This document shows positions 21,940-33,230 of a stretch of 64,000 bases of DNA, in pieces. A program made the translations under genes and the position numbers. The stretch's first letter is position 1. Every line of letters begins with the position of its first letter. Source of the DNA: Cycas panzhihuaensis (lineage: Eukaryota; Cycadophyta); the NCBI GenBank assembly GCA_023213395.1, contig CM041465.1:68393741-68457740 (forward strand). Direction: 5' to 3'. The notes beneath the pieces are model-generated. The model ran no database searches, was not told the origin of the DNA, and saw only the letters and a list, made by a program, of their open reading frames with translations.

Positions 21940-22332
21940 TGTTAGAGTATAATGTTTAATGTTATATGTGTCTAAGTAAAGTGTGTCTTAGAGCCAATAG
22001 TCATAGTCCCAAGTATTAGGGTTTAAGGGTCATTCATTATCATAATATTATGTGGGAAGGTAGAAGGTTATTGGTTGGTTAGCTGGTAAAATGTCATTGG
22101 CTAGGTTAGAGGTATTTGTCCCACATGCGTCTCATCTCTAGTATGTTCTCCCACCTATTTTGTATATAAAGGTGGTTGAGGTAGTGTATGTAATCAAGTC
22201 ATCATGGAGACTCATGTTGAGTCTATGGTGCATTAGTGTTCTGATCTAATTATGTTGAGTTAATACATTTTGAGCTTTGTTCATTGATGTTTTGATGTTG
22301 GTGTTGAATGCTTTCCATGTTAAAATCTAACA
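21940..22332 (+). repeat. 5' LTR of element E
   Basis: TGTTAGAGTATAATG...AAATCTAACA; matches 25990-26385 nearly throughout. A TATA-like TATATAAAGG lies near 22162. Confidence 0.93.
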
Positions 22333-22344
22333 TGGTATCATAGC
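22333..22344 (+). other. Primer-binding site of element E
   Basis: TGGTATCATAGC, one mismatch from the standard TGGTATCAGAGC, directly after the LTR. Confidence 0.85.
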
Positions 22345-22900
22345 AGGTTGCTTGTTAAGGCTATTGTTGTTTAAGTTTGCCATCTCTATGATAAGGGAGG
22401 AAGGTGACTTTATTAGGTCGGCTGCTAGAGTGAAGACTTGAATTGAGGAAGTGGCGTTCCACGTCATCATTAATACAAGGTGTGCTAAAGTATTGGGGCG
22501 ACAGAAATCTGAACCGGTTAATACTGATCCCTTTGCTAGTTGTAAGGAAAATATTATAAAGTCAGTGATTGATGACTGAAATTACGGGTGACATAAAGTA
22601 CTCTTGTGAAATTCTGTAAGGATTCGATACCTGTTAGGGTCTGTTGAGAAGTTGACTAGTAAAATTTAGAGTAAGTCACCAAACTCATGCAATATTATTT
22701 ATGAAAATTCCCGCCATAATTTTATGCATGCAAAAAGAGAAGGGGAGATCTTCTATGTCAGCCTTGCTAAAGTTATGAAACGATCTCAAGAATTCAGCCT
22801 GCCATAGATAGAGAGAAGCATGTTAATTGTTGTTGACTGAAGACTAATAGACCTTTGTAAGGGTTTACACCTTGGATAGAAAATTTGCCATTCATTTCAT

Positions 22901-23077
22901 ATGGAAGTGTTGCACATGGTTGATTCTGACCAATCTTATGTGAAGGAACCATCCTTAGTAGGAGGCCTCCTATTAAGAAAAAAAACCCAGTTGCTGCCAA
23001 ACGCCAAAGAGGAGAACTCAATAGCTGAAGCCATGAAATATACCTGCATAGTAAGGCACCCGTTCGTACTACCTTAA
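22901..23077 (+). other. Gene-like open stretch in the E leader (unrecognised, 58 codons)
   Basis: ATG 22901 to TAA 23075-23077 with an ordinary protein-like composition (VKEPSLVGGLLLRKKTQ). The opposite strand is also open (22794-23021), so the coding strand is uncertain. Not a retroelement domain I recognise. Candidate captured host sequence; could be chance. Confidence 0.3.
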
Positions 23078-23390
23078 AGAGTATGTCATTGTCTGATCAT
23101 GGCCTTACATCTCTCTCTGTGAAGGCCTTGTGAAGCACGCCTGGCTCGTCAGGTCTGCGTCACCCTCAGCAGTCCACATGGCTATCTTTGGTGAGTCGTT
23201 CTCATACCCTACATCACCATCCTCTGGTTGACTATTACCAAGGGATTGGCGGTGAACGAACCCAATGTATGGTTTTGACTCTATTCAATCAAACCATTGG
23301 GTCTTCTTGTGAAACTGATCGAGCATCATAGAGCTATTTGACTTAGGAGTGGAGACCGAGGAAGGGTCTAAATTTCAGTGTGTATAGCAT

Positions 23391-23899
23391 TTGAAAAGAA
23401 GGGAGTCTAGGGTTGAAGAAATCAACAGAGGGAGGCCAACCATAAACCATGCAGGTAGGTGCATCACTGTAAGCTTGACCAGTTGCTTCGCCAAGATCTG
23501 GACAAAGGCTCCATGCACATCTCTACCCGTAGGACAAAAGGAAGAGATTCTTCGAAAAGGGTTGAACCATATCAGCATGCTTGAAACATCAAAACTCGAA
23601 GATTTGTCGTCTGATGCCATGAGCTCTGGAGTGCCAAAACTTGCTTCGACGACTATATAAATCCACAACCTAGCCCTATGGTACCCATATTCGACTGCCT
23701 TTTATCGTTTTCTTCGAACAAGAAAAAAAGGATATATCCGAGATAGCGATTTCAAGCCAGTAGACGAACACAAAAGCTTACAAGGAGAAACAGTTTTCCT
23801 GGGTCAAATCCACCATCAGAACTTTCCTCTAGGCCATCGCTTCGATATGCAGGTAGCTGCCGTCGAATGGAAATGCAAGTCGGATCAACGAATTCAGTG
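23391..23899 (+). other. Gene-like open stretch in the E leader (unrecognised, about 170 codons, one stop)
   Basis: One frame stays open from ATG 23391 to TGA 23897 except for a single TAA at 23658. After that stop it reads a compositionally ordinary protein segment (e.g. GETVFLGQIHHQNFPLGHRF near 23790-23850). Base composition is richer in G+C and CG than the surrounding leader. The opposite strand is open at 23375-23668. No retroelement domain is seen. This may be host sequence picked up by the element. Confidence 0.38.
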
Positions 23900-24436
23900 A
23901 GAAATTCTTGAGGACACAGTTAGAGTTTCATACTATTGCTCCACTTTTTTTCTCAAAGATTGTTTAATAAGGTTAAATAAATTGGCCTGGTTCGCAAGGA
24001 GAACTTCGTCCTTTTTCACAATTAAGATACTAAGGCTCGGTTGGCATATAGATATTTGATATATCTAGTCCTTTATAACCTCATATTTTGTTATTGCCCT
24101 TGGTATTGGTCTATTAAGCGAATCTTTCTATGAGTTTTCTTTTAAGGTGATTTCGTTGTTGGTGATGAAGCAATGCCTCAATAATGACATAAGGTGATTA
24201 TCTTTTCTGTATGTGAAAAATTATTTTTCTGCATAAGAGAAATTAATGGGCAAGTAAAGGAAGATTTTGATTAAAGCTATCAGTGCCAATGTTTGATTGA
24301 TAGTAGGGGAAGAAGGATGAGTTATTTGGTAGAAATACTTGAATTGTAGGAAAAAAAATAAACCTTGGCTTGTGGGTTTGATCTGACTATGTTGAATGGA
24401 CATACAATCCTTGAGTAATGTTCTCAATCCCAGAAT

Positions 24437-25980
24437 ATGGAGTTAAGTGAAGTTATTATCTTTGTAGCAGAGAAAAAAGAGTTTTGGGTAACAGACACCA
24501 ACATAGTTTTGCCCATATATGTTGGAGTTAATTTTCGAATTTGGAAAATTAAAATCGGATGCATTTTTAGGATTAAAGGATTATGGAAAATTGTGCTTGG
24601 AACTGTTTCAATTAATGAAGAAGGGGAGGCAACCTTCAAGAAGAAAAATAGAGTAGCTATTGACGCAATGATTGCAACTTTCGACAAGGAAAACTTTAAT
24701 CTTTCATACCATTTTCTTATCCAAACACTTCAAAATATTGACTTAGTTGAAGAGGCCTAGAATCTGTTAGCAGAAGTAAATGAAAAGGGCCCTAAAGAAG
24801 TATAGAAGAATATCAAGAGGATAAGGACCAAAAGAAGAAGTTGAAGAGGAAAGTGAAAAATCAGTCTGATTCTGGTAAGATCAGTCCATACATTGACTCA
24901 AATGATATTCCTAAAGCGAATGAAAGGTTGTATGAACCTGTCTCTGGAAAATAGTCTGATGGTCTTTGCTTGAAATTTAATGAAGATAATGATCCACCAA
25001 ATGTCTTGAGTCTCACCAAGTTGATAGGAAAGTCTACTTTGGGAATTGTTGGAAGAGCGGCGGTTGAAGAATCTGAACGACAACCTTTACAAGTAATACT
25101 TCATGGAGACACATGTGCCTTAATAGAAAATGTGGACAATATTACCTTAATTTGCGATGACAAATTTGTTGCCAGGGTTCAAATGATGTCAACATATATA
25201 GTTATTTGCACATATTGGAGACTATCTATGATTACATTCAACGTAGTCACATCTTCTGTTCTCATCTTTGAAAGAATCTAAATTGTGATAGCATACACTA
25301 TAAAGACTTTAGAAGGTTCTTTCAAAGAAAGAAGGAACATAGGCAGAATATTATATGATCAAAATCTTGTCCATCAAGATCGTTGTATGTTTTGGATAGG
25401 CTACTTAATCGTGAAGTTCAATTATGTCAAAGTAATGTTCCATCTTTGTGTAGCCATAATTGGGAAATATGTGCATGTAGGCATTATGGAAATCCTCATC
25501 ATATTTATACAAAGAATTTTTTGGGTAATATGGAGAGAACAAGGCATCTTGTTAGTTCTGGGCATGTATCTAAACAGGTGAAGTTAAGAAAGGGATCATT
25601 GTTGCTCCTTTCCCTTCAAGGAAGTACTCATTAGCTCGAAAAGTCAATCATCCTAGTAGACTTAGAGACAAACAAAGAGGAGTCTGCTCGCTTCATGGAG
25701 TTGAAATCACATGTAATCATATTTGATCTGAGAAGAGCACACCTTCACCTAGAATACATAGGAAAAATCATCAAACAGAAAACAGGAGGCAGCATAACAA
25801 ACACAACATACATGTTTTACAACATTTTGGTTGAAGACAAAGCTTATGACATTGTCTTCAGAAAAGTTCCAAGACTCAGGCAGTGGAAATTCAAGCAACA
25901 CTTCAAAGTCAAGTCTTATGTCAGTTTGTGTCAATCCTATCAAGTTGTCCTTAGTTATTGTAGTCTCAACATTAAACATT
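24437..25980 (+). pseudogene. gag: Element E gag-like protein, degraded
   Basis: From ATG 24437, MELSEVIIFVAEKKEF...WKIKIGCIF..KGLWKIV is the DUF4219/UBN2-type Gag N-terminus of plant copia elements and resembles codons 19-75 of the F protein (MEDNDVVIYAPETNEYY...WTIKMRCLF..RGLWKIV). A stop at 24758 and frame changes break it. Near 25445-25520 a remnant ACRHYGNPHHIYTK looks like a decayed CCHC knuckle. The last open piece (25695-25982) ends right at the PPT and is not recognised. No pol domains. Confidence 0.65.
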
Positions 25981-25989
25981 AAGGGGAGG
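25981..25989 (+). other. Polypurine tract of element E
   Basis: AAGGGGAGG immediately before the 3' LTR. Confidence 0.85.
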
Positions 25990-26385
25990 TGTTAGAGTAT
26001 AATGTTTAATGTTATATGTGTCTAAGTGTAGTGTGTCTTAGAGTCAATAGTCATAGTCCTAAGTATTAGGGTCTAAGGGCTATTCATTATTATTATAATA
26101 TTATGTGGGAAGGTAGAAGGTCATTGGTTGGTTAGTTGGTAAAATGTCATTGGCTAGGTTAGAGGTATTTGTCCCACATGCGTCTCATCTCTTGTATGTT
26201 CTCCCACCTATGTTGTATATAAAGGTGGTTGAGGTAGTGTATGTAATCAAGTCATCATGAAGACTCATGTTGAGTTTATGGTACATTAGTGTTTTGATCT
26301 AATTATGTTGAGTTAATACATTTTGATCTTTGCTCATTGATGTTTTGATATTGGTGTCGAATGCTCTCCATGTTAAAATCTAACA
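25990..26385 (+). repeat. 3' LTR of element E
   Basis: TGTTAGAGTATAATG...AAATCTAACA, slightly longer than the 5' copy because of a small ATT insertion near 26090. Followed by CTTTG (26386-26390). Confidence 0.93.
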
Positions 26386-26390
26386 CTTTG

Positions 26391-26921
26391 TCCACAACTC
26401 GGGTTATGCAAGCATGATCTACATTCACTACGAATACCCTCAACAGACTTGACAACATCATGCAACACGCAACTTTCTCGAAAGCACAACGATCTGGCGA
26501 TCAACCCCTCCACTCAACAGGTGGCTGGCAACAATTCACCTTAGAAATTTTTGCAATCTCCTTCAATAGCTGCAAACTCAGTGGCAACATAGGATAAATA
26601 GATCTAGCACCTTTAGCAGGTTCAAAACAGACACCCATAACTCGCAACAGAGTAACCAAGGGTTGCAAATTCGAAACAAGGGGCACCAACACCTGCACAA
26701 ATCAAAGCAACACCTTTTACTCATCTGCACACCTTCAAAGACCATAGAATCCTTGCAAAATAGAAAACAAAAGGCACTAAGATTTGCACACGATTATTGC
26801 ACCTCCATGGTTGTTCTTTCGGTTGTCGGATAAGTCGATCCTCAAAGGGTGATCCAGCAATAACTAGCAACCAATGATCAAACGATCCGTCCAACATTTG
26901 CCTAATTGTGCACCACCCACG
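26391..26921 (-). mobile_element. Element I, right part: start of leader
   Basis: About 530 bp between the SMART+E insertion and the PBS of I. No convincing coding sequence; the minus-strand open stretch at 26698-26501 is short and unrecognised. Taken with 19805-21620 it forms the I leader. Confidence 0.5.
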
Positions 26922-26933
26922 ACTCTAATACCA
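26922..26933 (-). other. Primer-binding site of element I
   Basis: Plus strand ACTCTAATACCA, i.e. TGGTATTAGAGT on the minus strand, adjacent to the LTR; a variant of the Met-tRNA site. Confidence 0.85.
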
Positions 26934-27263
26934 TGTTAGGAAACACCAAATTGACAGACAAGATACCAAGATCATTTATAAACACAATAAACTCAAATAG
27001 AACAAGTGCACAAGATAAACAGATTTCACATGGGAACCCTTTCGGGAAAAACCCACCACAAAATATATTATCACAGTTTTACAAATTTGAATGTACAATA
27101 CAATAGATTTTGATCTATATTTATAGATCGTAATTGCCTCGAATGATTAATATTCAAATTTACATCCATTGGCCCATAATATCACAATTGCATAAATATA
27201 TTATCCACACAATATTTTGCCACTTTACATTAGTCGGTAAGTGGTTATAATTCCGCTCTAACA
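26934..27263 (-). repeat. 5' LTR of element I
   Basis: Plus strand TGTTAGGAAACACC...CCGCTCTAACA with perfect TGTTAG/CTAACA ends, 330 bp. The PBS on its left shows minus orientation. At 27264 the RT of G begins in frame, confirming the edge. The second LTR is not in the window. Confidence 0.85.
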
Positions 27264-27674
27264 AAATATCTCATCCAAAACAACTTTCATAGATGTGAGT
27301 CTGATCACAGTATGTATGTCAAATTTAAGCAAGGTTTAATCTCAATCATAGTTGTATATGTAGATGATATGTTGCTCACAGGAAGTGATACAAAAAATCA
27401 ATTGCCTTCATCAAAAACCAGTTAGAAAAAGTTTTCAAGATGACAGATCTTGGACTGTTGCATTAGTATTTGGGAATTGAAATAATACAACTAAAAGATT
27501 ATGTTGTTTTATCTCAATCAAACTATGTCAAAACAATGCTGAAAAAGTTCAATGTGGAAAATTGCAATAGTACTATAACATCTATGGAAATATGTTGTGC
27601 ATTAGATCTTGATCCAGAGGGACAACTTGTTAATGCAATTATATACAAACAGCTGGTTGGAAGTCTAATCTACT
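27264..27674 (+). pseudogene. pol: Element G: RT fragment between I and H
   Basis: Copia RT C-terminal half: starts mid-domain with KYLIQNNFHRCESDHSMYVK, then the catalytic YVDD (27357-27368) in VVYVDDMLLTGSD, a frameshift near 27400, MTDLGLLH and GIEIIQLKDYVVLSQSNYVK, and ends QLVGSLIYL where H is inserted. The family is different from A/B/L and from C. The N-terminal pol and gag lie to the left of I outside the window; RNase H continues at 33231. Confidence 0.88.
27670..27674. repeat. Target-site duplication of element H, left copy (CTACT)
   Basis: Pairs with CTACC at 33226-33230, one transition apart, on either side of the TGAAG...TAACA LTR ends. The pol frame of G runs from one to the other. 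Confidence 0.8.
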
Positions 27675-28145
27675 TGAAGCAATCAATTTCCTCTATTATT
27701 GCTATTTTTCCAAATTTCTACGAGGAGTTCACTGAAAATTACTAATGATAACAAAGAGCACAATATTGAAAGAAAAAATAGTAAATGCACCAATCAAGTT
27801 GATGGAGAATGCAGTCCACAAGGCTAGCCAATACGGTTCTCAATATGTCTAATTCGCCCAATACTGTGTTTGAGATGGCCAATCCTCTTCAAGGCGAGGT
27901 TACCTCCAAAAATTGCAGCCCAATGGGCGAGCTAACTACAACCCTAAAGCCAAGTTTATGCTAAGAAGAACAAATCTTGAATGACGTCTGGAATGGGGGC
28001 TCCAACCCCTATATATAGTGGCATTTAATCTTTTGAAGGAAGTCGGGAAGAATTAGGACAGTTCACTGGAAATGAACCATGAATGAAGTCAGCCAAATGA
28101 CAGGCTATGATTGGTCAAAATATGATGGAAATTAGGGATGTAACA
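27675..28145 (-). repeat. 3' LTR of element H
   Basis: Plus strand TGAAGCAATCAA...GGATGTAACA; matches 32756-33225. CTATATATAG near 28010 is a TATA candidate shared by both copies. Confidence 0.92.
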
Positions 28146-28146
28146 A

Positions 28147-28165
28147 GTCCCTCCCCTCTAAAACA
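28147..28165 (-). other. Polypurine tract of element H
   Basis: Plus strand GTCCCTCCCCTCTAAAAC; on the minus strand a purine run AGAGGGGAGGGAC next to the 3' LTR. Confidence 0.75.
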
Positions 28166-28189
28166 TGTTTTGCCCTCAAAGCATGGATA

Positions 28190-28360
28190 GGTTTTGATGT
28201 TGTTGTATTTATGATTTTGATTCCCACGCTACATCTTCTGTGTCTAATGACTTCCATTTTATAAGGAATTCTTTGATTTCTCTTGATCATAATTTCCTTT
28301 TCCTTATTTGTAGGATTCCTTCTGGTTCGATAACTATTTTTCCTTCTTCATCCAGTTCTG
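28190..28360 (-). pseudogene. Element H chromodomain
   Basis: Minus-strand reading gives PEGILQIRKRKL, a TGA, then SREIKEFLIKWKSL, DTEDVAWES, the pattern of the chromodomain found at the integrase C-terminus of chromoviruses (aromatic/aliphatic cage region LIKWK, then E-D-..-W-E). The related element N has the same motif near 62930. Confidence 0.75.
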
Positions 28361-29480
28361 GAATCACTGGTTGGGGAGTTATCTTTGCCCCTAACTTCTT
28401 TTTTAAGCAAGATACATGGAATACATTGTGAATCTTGCTCTCTGGTGGTAGACTTAGCTGATATGCTACTTCTCCAATCTTTTCCTCGATTTGGTAACAT
28501 TCAAAGAATATTGGTGCTAACTTCTGTTTGTTTATTTGTCTTAGTGATGCTTGTTTATATGGCTGAACTCTTAAAAAACCCCAATCTCCAATTTCAAAAC
28601 TTCTTTCAGATCTCTTTAAATTTGTTTATTGTTTCATTCTATTCTTCGCCACCTCTAGATTGTTTTTTAGTATTCTGGTTGTTTGTTCGATCTGCTCCTG
28701 GTTTTCCTGTACTGATTGTACATGTTGTATTTTGGCCCATGTGAGTATTAACAATGGTTCATACCCGTATAGTGCTTGGAAAGGCGACATCTTTGCTACT
28801 GTGTGGTATGATGTGTTATACCACCATTCTACTAGATGAAGCCATTTATGCCACTGATTTTGTTTGTCTGATGAAAATTTCTGGAGGTAGCCTTCTAAGC
28901 ATTTGTTTACTACGTCAGTTTGTCCGTCAGTCTGTGGGTGATAGGTGGAGCTTAAGTGTAACTTTGTCCCCACTGCTTTGAACAACTCTTGCAAAAAATG
29001 GCTTGTGAATTTTGGATCCTGGTCACTAATTATGATTTTAGGAAAACCATGTCACCGATGTATCTCTTTTATGTACATTTTGGCTATCTGACTAGCCTTT
29101 GCTATTGACTAAGTCTCCTTGAAGTGTGCGTAGTTCATAAGTCTATCCACAACTTCGGAAATAGCATCTTTGCCTTCTGAACGTGGGAGGCCTGTGATGA
29201 AATCCATTGAAACTTCTTCCCGTTTTTGATAAGGGGTATGCAGAGGCTATAGTAATCTCGGATTCTTTACGCGCTCTATTTTATTTCGTTGACAGGTATT
29301 GCATTCTGATACCATTCAAACTATGTCTACCTTCATGCCCTTCCAATAGAGGGAGTTTCGTATCCTTCTATATGTCTTATCAATTCCAGAATGCCCTGAT
29401 GCGTGTGCCGAATAGGCTTCCTCTAATAGATCTTCTTTTACTTTGGTTGTGGTTGGAACAAATATTTTCCCCTTCCATAA
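28361..29480 (-). pseudogene. pol: Element H integrase
   Basis: The best preserved piece (28994-28626) reads MQELFKAVGTKLHLSSTYHP, then QTDGQTDVVNKCLEGYL and WYNTSYH..KMSPFQALYGY, the conserved gypsy integrase segment around the catalytic Glu. Upstream pieces up to about 29480 are broken by frame changes. The adjacent RH tail and integrase zinc region are difficult to separate. Confidence 0.8.
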
Positions 29481-30047
29481 GGTGAATTCTCCTTGTACTT
29501 GGAATTTTGATGTCTTCTATTCTTGTATTGCTTCCAGTATTTTTTGTGAAACCCTATTGCTCTCATACTTGTTTATTAATTTAGGAATCCAACTGGGAGT
29601 TATTGTTGTTATGGCCTTGATAGAAACTTCTTCCTTCGTTAGCCTTAATAATGCATCAGTTATTATGTTTTCGTTTCCTTTTTTATATTCAATGCTGAAA
29701 TCAAACGTTTGCAGTTTACTGGTCCATTTTTGTTGTTCATCAAATAGTATTTTCTAATTGAGAAAGTATTTTAAACTAACATGATCTATTCTAACTATAA
29801 ATTTGCTTCCCAATAGGTATTGTTGCCATTGTTGGATAGCATGCATTATTGCTAACATCTCCTTATCATATATCAGTTTCAATTTTTCCCTATTGTTTAG
29901 CTTCCTGTTTCCATAAGTTATTGGATGCTCCTTTTGTAGTAGTACTGCTCCGATTCTAAGTCCAGATGCATCGCATTCTAAAACGAAAGGCTAGGAAAAA
30001 TTAGGGAAAGCTAATACTAGTGTTGTAACCATTGCTTCCTTGAGTCT
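29481..30047 (-). pseudogene. pol: Element H RNase H
   Basis: Minus-strand reading includes PFVLECDASGLRIGAVLLQ and ITYGNRKLNNREK...YDKEMLAI, the gypsy RNase H signature, then RIDHVSLKYFLN. One TAG near 29993 and one near 29756 interrupt it. Confidence 0.82.
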
Positions 30048-30850
30048 TTAGAATGCTTCTTCAGATTTTGAATTCCATCCAAATGCATCTTTTTTGTTTA
30101 GATCTGTTAAGGGGGATGCGATGTGTGCATATCCCTTGATGAATTCCCTGAGAAACCCGACTGCCCCTAAGAAGCTTCTTACTCCTGTTACATTCTTTGG
30201 CGTAGGCCAATTTATGATAGCTTGTGTCTTCTTGGGGTCGATCTTGATGCCTTCCCGCGCGATGACATGCCCTAGATACGCTAATTCCTCTTTTGCAAAT
30301 GAGCATTTCTTTTTGTTTATGTATAGTTGGGCCTTTTTCAATATTAGGAGGATGGCTCTTATGTGGTCCAGATGTTCCTCCCATGTCTTGCTATATATCA
30401 ATATGTCGTCGAAAAAGACTAACACAAATTTCTGTAGCAGTGGTTTGAGCATCAAACCCATCATGACTTGAAATGTTGTTGGGGCATTTGTTAGTCCAAA
30501 TGGCATGACTTTAAATTCAAATAATCCCTCATCCGTACGAAATGTGGTCTTATGTACATCTTCTTCCCTTACTCTTATCTGATAAGAACCTGAACGAAGG
30601 TCGAGTTTTGTAAAGTATCTAGGTCCATGAATTTTGTCTAATAAATCATCTATTCTTGGGATGGGATATCGATTCTTCACTGTCAGCTTATTCAATCCTC
30701 TGCAGTTGATGCACATTCTATATGACCCATCCATATTTGGGCTTACTACTATTGGTGATGCATATGGACTTGTACTTTTTGTTATGATTCCTTGGAGCAA
30801 AAGTTCCCGAGTAATATTCTCAATGTCTCTCCTTAATTGGTAAATATGCC
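30048..30850 (-). pseudogene. pol: Element H reverse transcriptase
   Basis: A 250-codon open stretch (30800-30048) covers nearly the whole RT: IITKSTSPYASPIVVS, RMCINCRGLNKLTVKN with [39 protein letters not shown], the catalytic box FFDDILIYS (F in place of the usual Y), then YLGHVIAREG and FLGAVGFLREFIKGY. It is the longest open frame of this element and looks recently intact, though flanking parts are broken. Confidence 0.9.
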
Positions 30851-31149
30851 TGTACAGTCAAATGTTCACCAGAGCTTCTCTTGGTATTAATTTGATGGCA
30901 TGTTTGTGTTCCCTTTTTGGTGGGAGCCCTTGAGGTTCTTCAAACATTTCGTTGTGTTCTTTTATAATCTTCTAGACTTCCGGGGGTGCATCCTCTGCTA
31001 TTGTTCTGTAATAGGTTATTATACATGCAGATGGATTTTTCCTCAGAAATTTTTTGATCTGATGCGATAATACTAGCTGGACAGGGGGAATGAAAGGTGC
31101 TTGTAGACGGTATTTTAGGCCTTTTTGATAAAAGCTCATGAATCAAGTC

Positions 31150-31655
31150 ATGTAGTTAGTGACGACATTCCCCAGTGACTGTAACCATTGGATGCCTAGT
31201 ACTACATCAACTCCCCCAATCGGCATGGTGAGCATGCACGTTGTCACTTCGTATTCACTTTTTTGTAGATTTGTTGATTTGTAATAACCGCCACATGGTG
31301 TAGTCTTCCCATTTGCAATCGAGACTTGGAATGTATTCAGTGGCTAAATTGGAATACTTAACTTTTCTACTATTACTTTATTAATAAAGTAGTGTGTGCT
31401 ACTGCTATCAACCAAAACCGATACTGGTGCTCCTTTTAACATCCCTTGAAACCTTAGAGTTTGTGGGTGATGTGTTACCGTGTAATAGCCTACAAGGATA
31501 TGTGCACATTCTGTGTGTCCATCTGTAATAGTTCCTCTTCTTTGACTTCTTGAACCTACTTCTTTTCTTTTGCTATCTTTGGTACTTCTATGTCTTCGTT
31601 GTTCATCATAAACACCTTTTTGATTGGCATTGGTGTTCTTTGTTCCATTTTTCAC
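31150..31655 (-). pseudogene. Element H aspartic protease
   Basis: Minus frame 31655-31344 has QTLRFQGMLKGAPVSVLVDS, then SSTHYFINKVIVEKL: the gypsy protease D-S-G-S-T-H-x-F-I motif with Gly changed to Ser. A TAG at about 31344 cuts the frame; the next part (to about 31150) contains a LGGVDVVLGIQWL-like region. Confidence 0.78.
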
Positions 31656-32634
31656 TGCATTTAAAGCATGTTCCCTTCCTTATATGTTCTTCCTTTATTA
31701 TATCCCCGCTTTCTCCCATACTGCTTATTATTAATGGACAATTCGCTTTTGTTGCTAATTTCATCCAATTCGGATTTTGACTCTAATTTTGATATGTCTA
31801 TGGTTCATATCTCTGGATATAAGTGGGACAACTTTCCCTTAATTTTGCCTCAATGTTCTTTGCTATTCTGATTGCTTCTTGGATGTTCGGCAGATCCATT
31901 GCTTTGATTTGAAATTTAAACTGGCTCTTCAGTCCGTTGATGTACGTCTCCATGATACATTTTGATGGTATTCTCTCAGAGACTAAACATTGGAGACTTT
32001 GAAATTGCTTAATATACTTTTGTATTGATCCTTGTTGTTGTAATCTAGTTAACTAGGTGAAGTAATCCATATTTCACGAATCTTCATATTGGCCAATTAA
32101 CCCTGCTTTCATATTTTCGCATGTTTCCTAAATTCCTGAGTTTGTCTTTAACCCCCAATAGTACCATTTCAAAGCTCTTCCATATAGATGCAGAGAGGTA
32201 GCTTCCAATTTTTCTTTTTCTGTTAATCTGTACGCCCGAAAGTATGTCTCCATTTGCAGTAACCAGCTTCTAATATCTTTAGATTTTTCCAGATCGAATT
32301 TTTCAAGTGTGAATTTTGTTTCCTTAAGACCACAGTCTGCTTGTTGGCCTCATGTCTCATAAGTGGTCCCATTGAATCTCCTTATGTTCCTTTGTGGACC
32401 ATTTTCTTGACCCTCTTGATCAACCCTTACATCTATAAATTCTGGTCCTTTATCTATTCCAGATTGTTCTCCTTCTTCTATACCACTTTCTGGCATATGG
32501 ATTCTTGGTGTGTCTAAGCTTCCTTGTTTCCCCATGAATTGATTCAGTCATATTTTTATCATTTTGGAGAGATCATTAATCTCATCTATTAACTTATCTA
32601 CCTTCTCTTCAAGAGTTCTTGTTTGGGGCCCCAT
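31656..32634 (-). pseudogene. gag: Element H gag
   Basis: Starts at ATG 32634 (MGPQTRTLEEKVDKLIDEIN), with one TAG near 32550, followed by MGKQGSLDTPRIHMPESGIE. The middle (32330-31850) is a gypsy retrotransposon Gag region with aromatic-rich helices, damaged by frameshifts. A zinc knuckle was not clearly resolved. Confidence 0.7.
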
Positions 32635-32741
32635 TTTCCTGGGAATGATACTTTTCCCAGATCTTAGTTCCATCCCTTGTGAGGGGGGAATTGGGTCCCT
32701 AATTTTGCCTTCCTTTCTTTGACTTCTCGCCTAAGAACGAA

Positions 32742-32753
32742 GCTCTAATACCA
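32742..32753 (-). other. Primer-binding site of element H
   Basis: Plus strand GCTCTAATACCA, minus strand TGGTATTAGAGC, two bases from the LTR. Confidence 0.9.
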
Positions 32754-32755
32754 CT

Positions 32756-33225
32756 TGAAGTGATCAACTTCTTCTATTACTGCAATTTTTTTGAATTTCT
32801 ATGAAGAGTTTGCTGAAAATTACTAATGATAACAAAGAGTACAATATTGAAAGAAAAAATAGTAAATACACCAATCAAGTTGATGGGGAATGCAGTCCAG
32901 AGGGCTAGCTAATATAGTTCTCGATATGCCAATTCGCCCAATACCGTGTTTGAAATGGCCAATCCTCTTTGAGGCAAGGTTACCTCCAGAAATTGTAGCC
33001 CAATGGGCGAGCTAACTGTAGCCCTAAAGCTGAGTTTATGCTAAGAAGAACAAATCCTGAATGATGCCTGAAATGGGGGCTCCAACCCCTATATATAGTG
33101 GCATTTAATCTTCTAAAGGAAGTTGGCAAGAACTGGGACAGTTCACTGGAAATGAACCATGAATGAAGTTGGCCAGAAGACAGGCTATGACTGGTCAAAA
33201 TAGGAGGGAAATTAGGGATGTAACA
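32756..33225 (-). repeat. 5' LTR of element H
   Basis: Plus strand TGAAGTGATCAA...GGATGTAACA; 470 bp; followed by CTACC and the resumed reading frame of G. Confidence 0.93.
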
Positions 33226-33230
33226 CTACC

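Larger units (their letters stand above)
21940..26385 (+). mobile_element. Element E: gag-only LTR retrotransposon
   Basis: LTRs 21940-22332 and 25990-26385, PBS 22333-22344, leader of about 2.1 kb, gag-like relic 24437-25980, PPT 25981-25989. No protease, integrase, RT or RNase H motif between the LTRs, so it is non-autonomous (TR-GAG-like). Its gag-like start resembles that of F. It abuts the SMART element on its left with six bases between them. The right flank is CTTTG. Confidence 0.85.
27675..33225 (-). mobile_element. Element H: Ty3/gypsy chromovirus
   Basis: 5.55-kb minus-strand element with LTRs 27675-28145 and 32756-33225 (471 and 470 bp), PBS 32742-32753, gag, protease, RT, RNase H, integrase and a C-terminal chromodomain, PPT next to 28145. 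RT before integrase is the gypsy order; the chromodomain makes it a chromovirus, a group whose integrase tail is thought to read histone marks. Inserted in the pol of G. Scattered stops, so inactive. Confidence 0.92.

Noticed and set aside
23375-23668. Minus-strand 97-codon frame as a gene in E
   Set aside because: Overlaps the longer plus-strand open frame that continues to 23899; neither is recognised, and the plus frame is more extensive, so the minus one is treated as its shadow.
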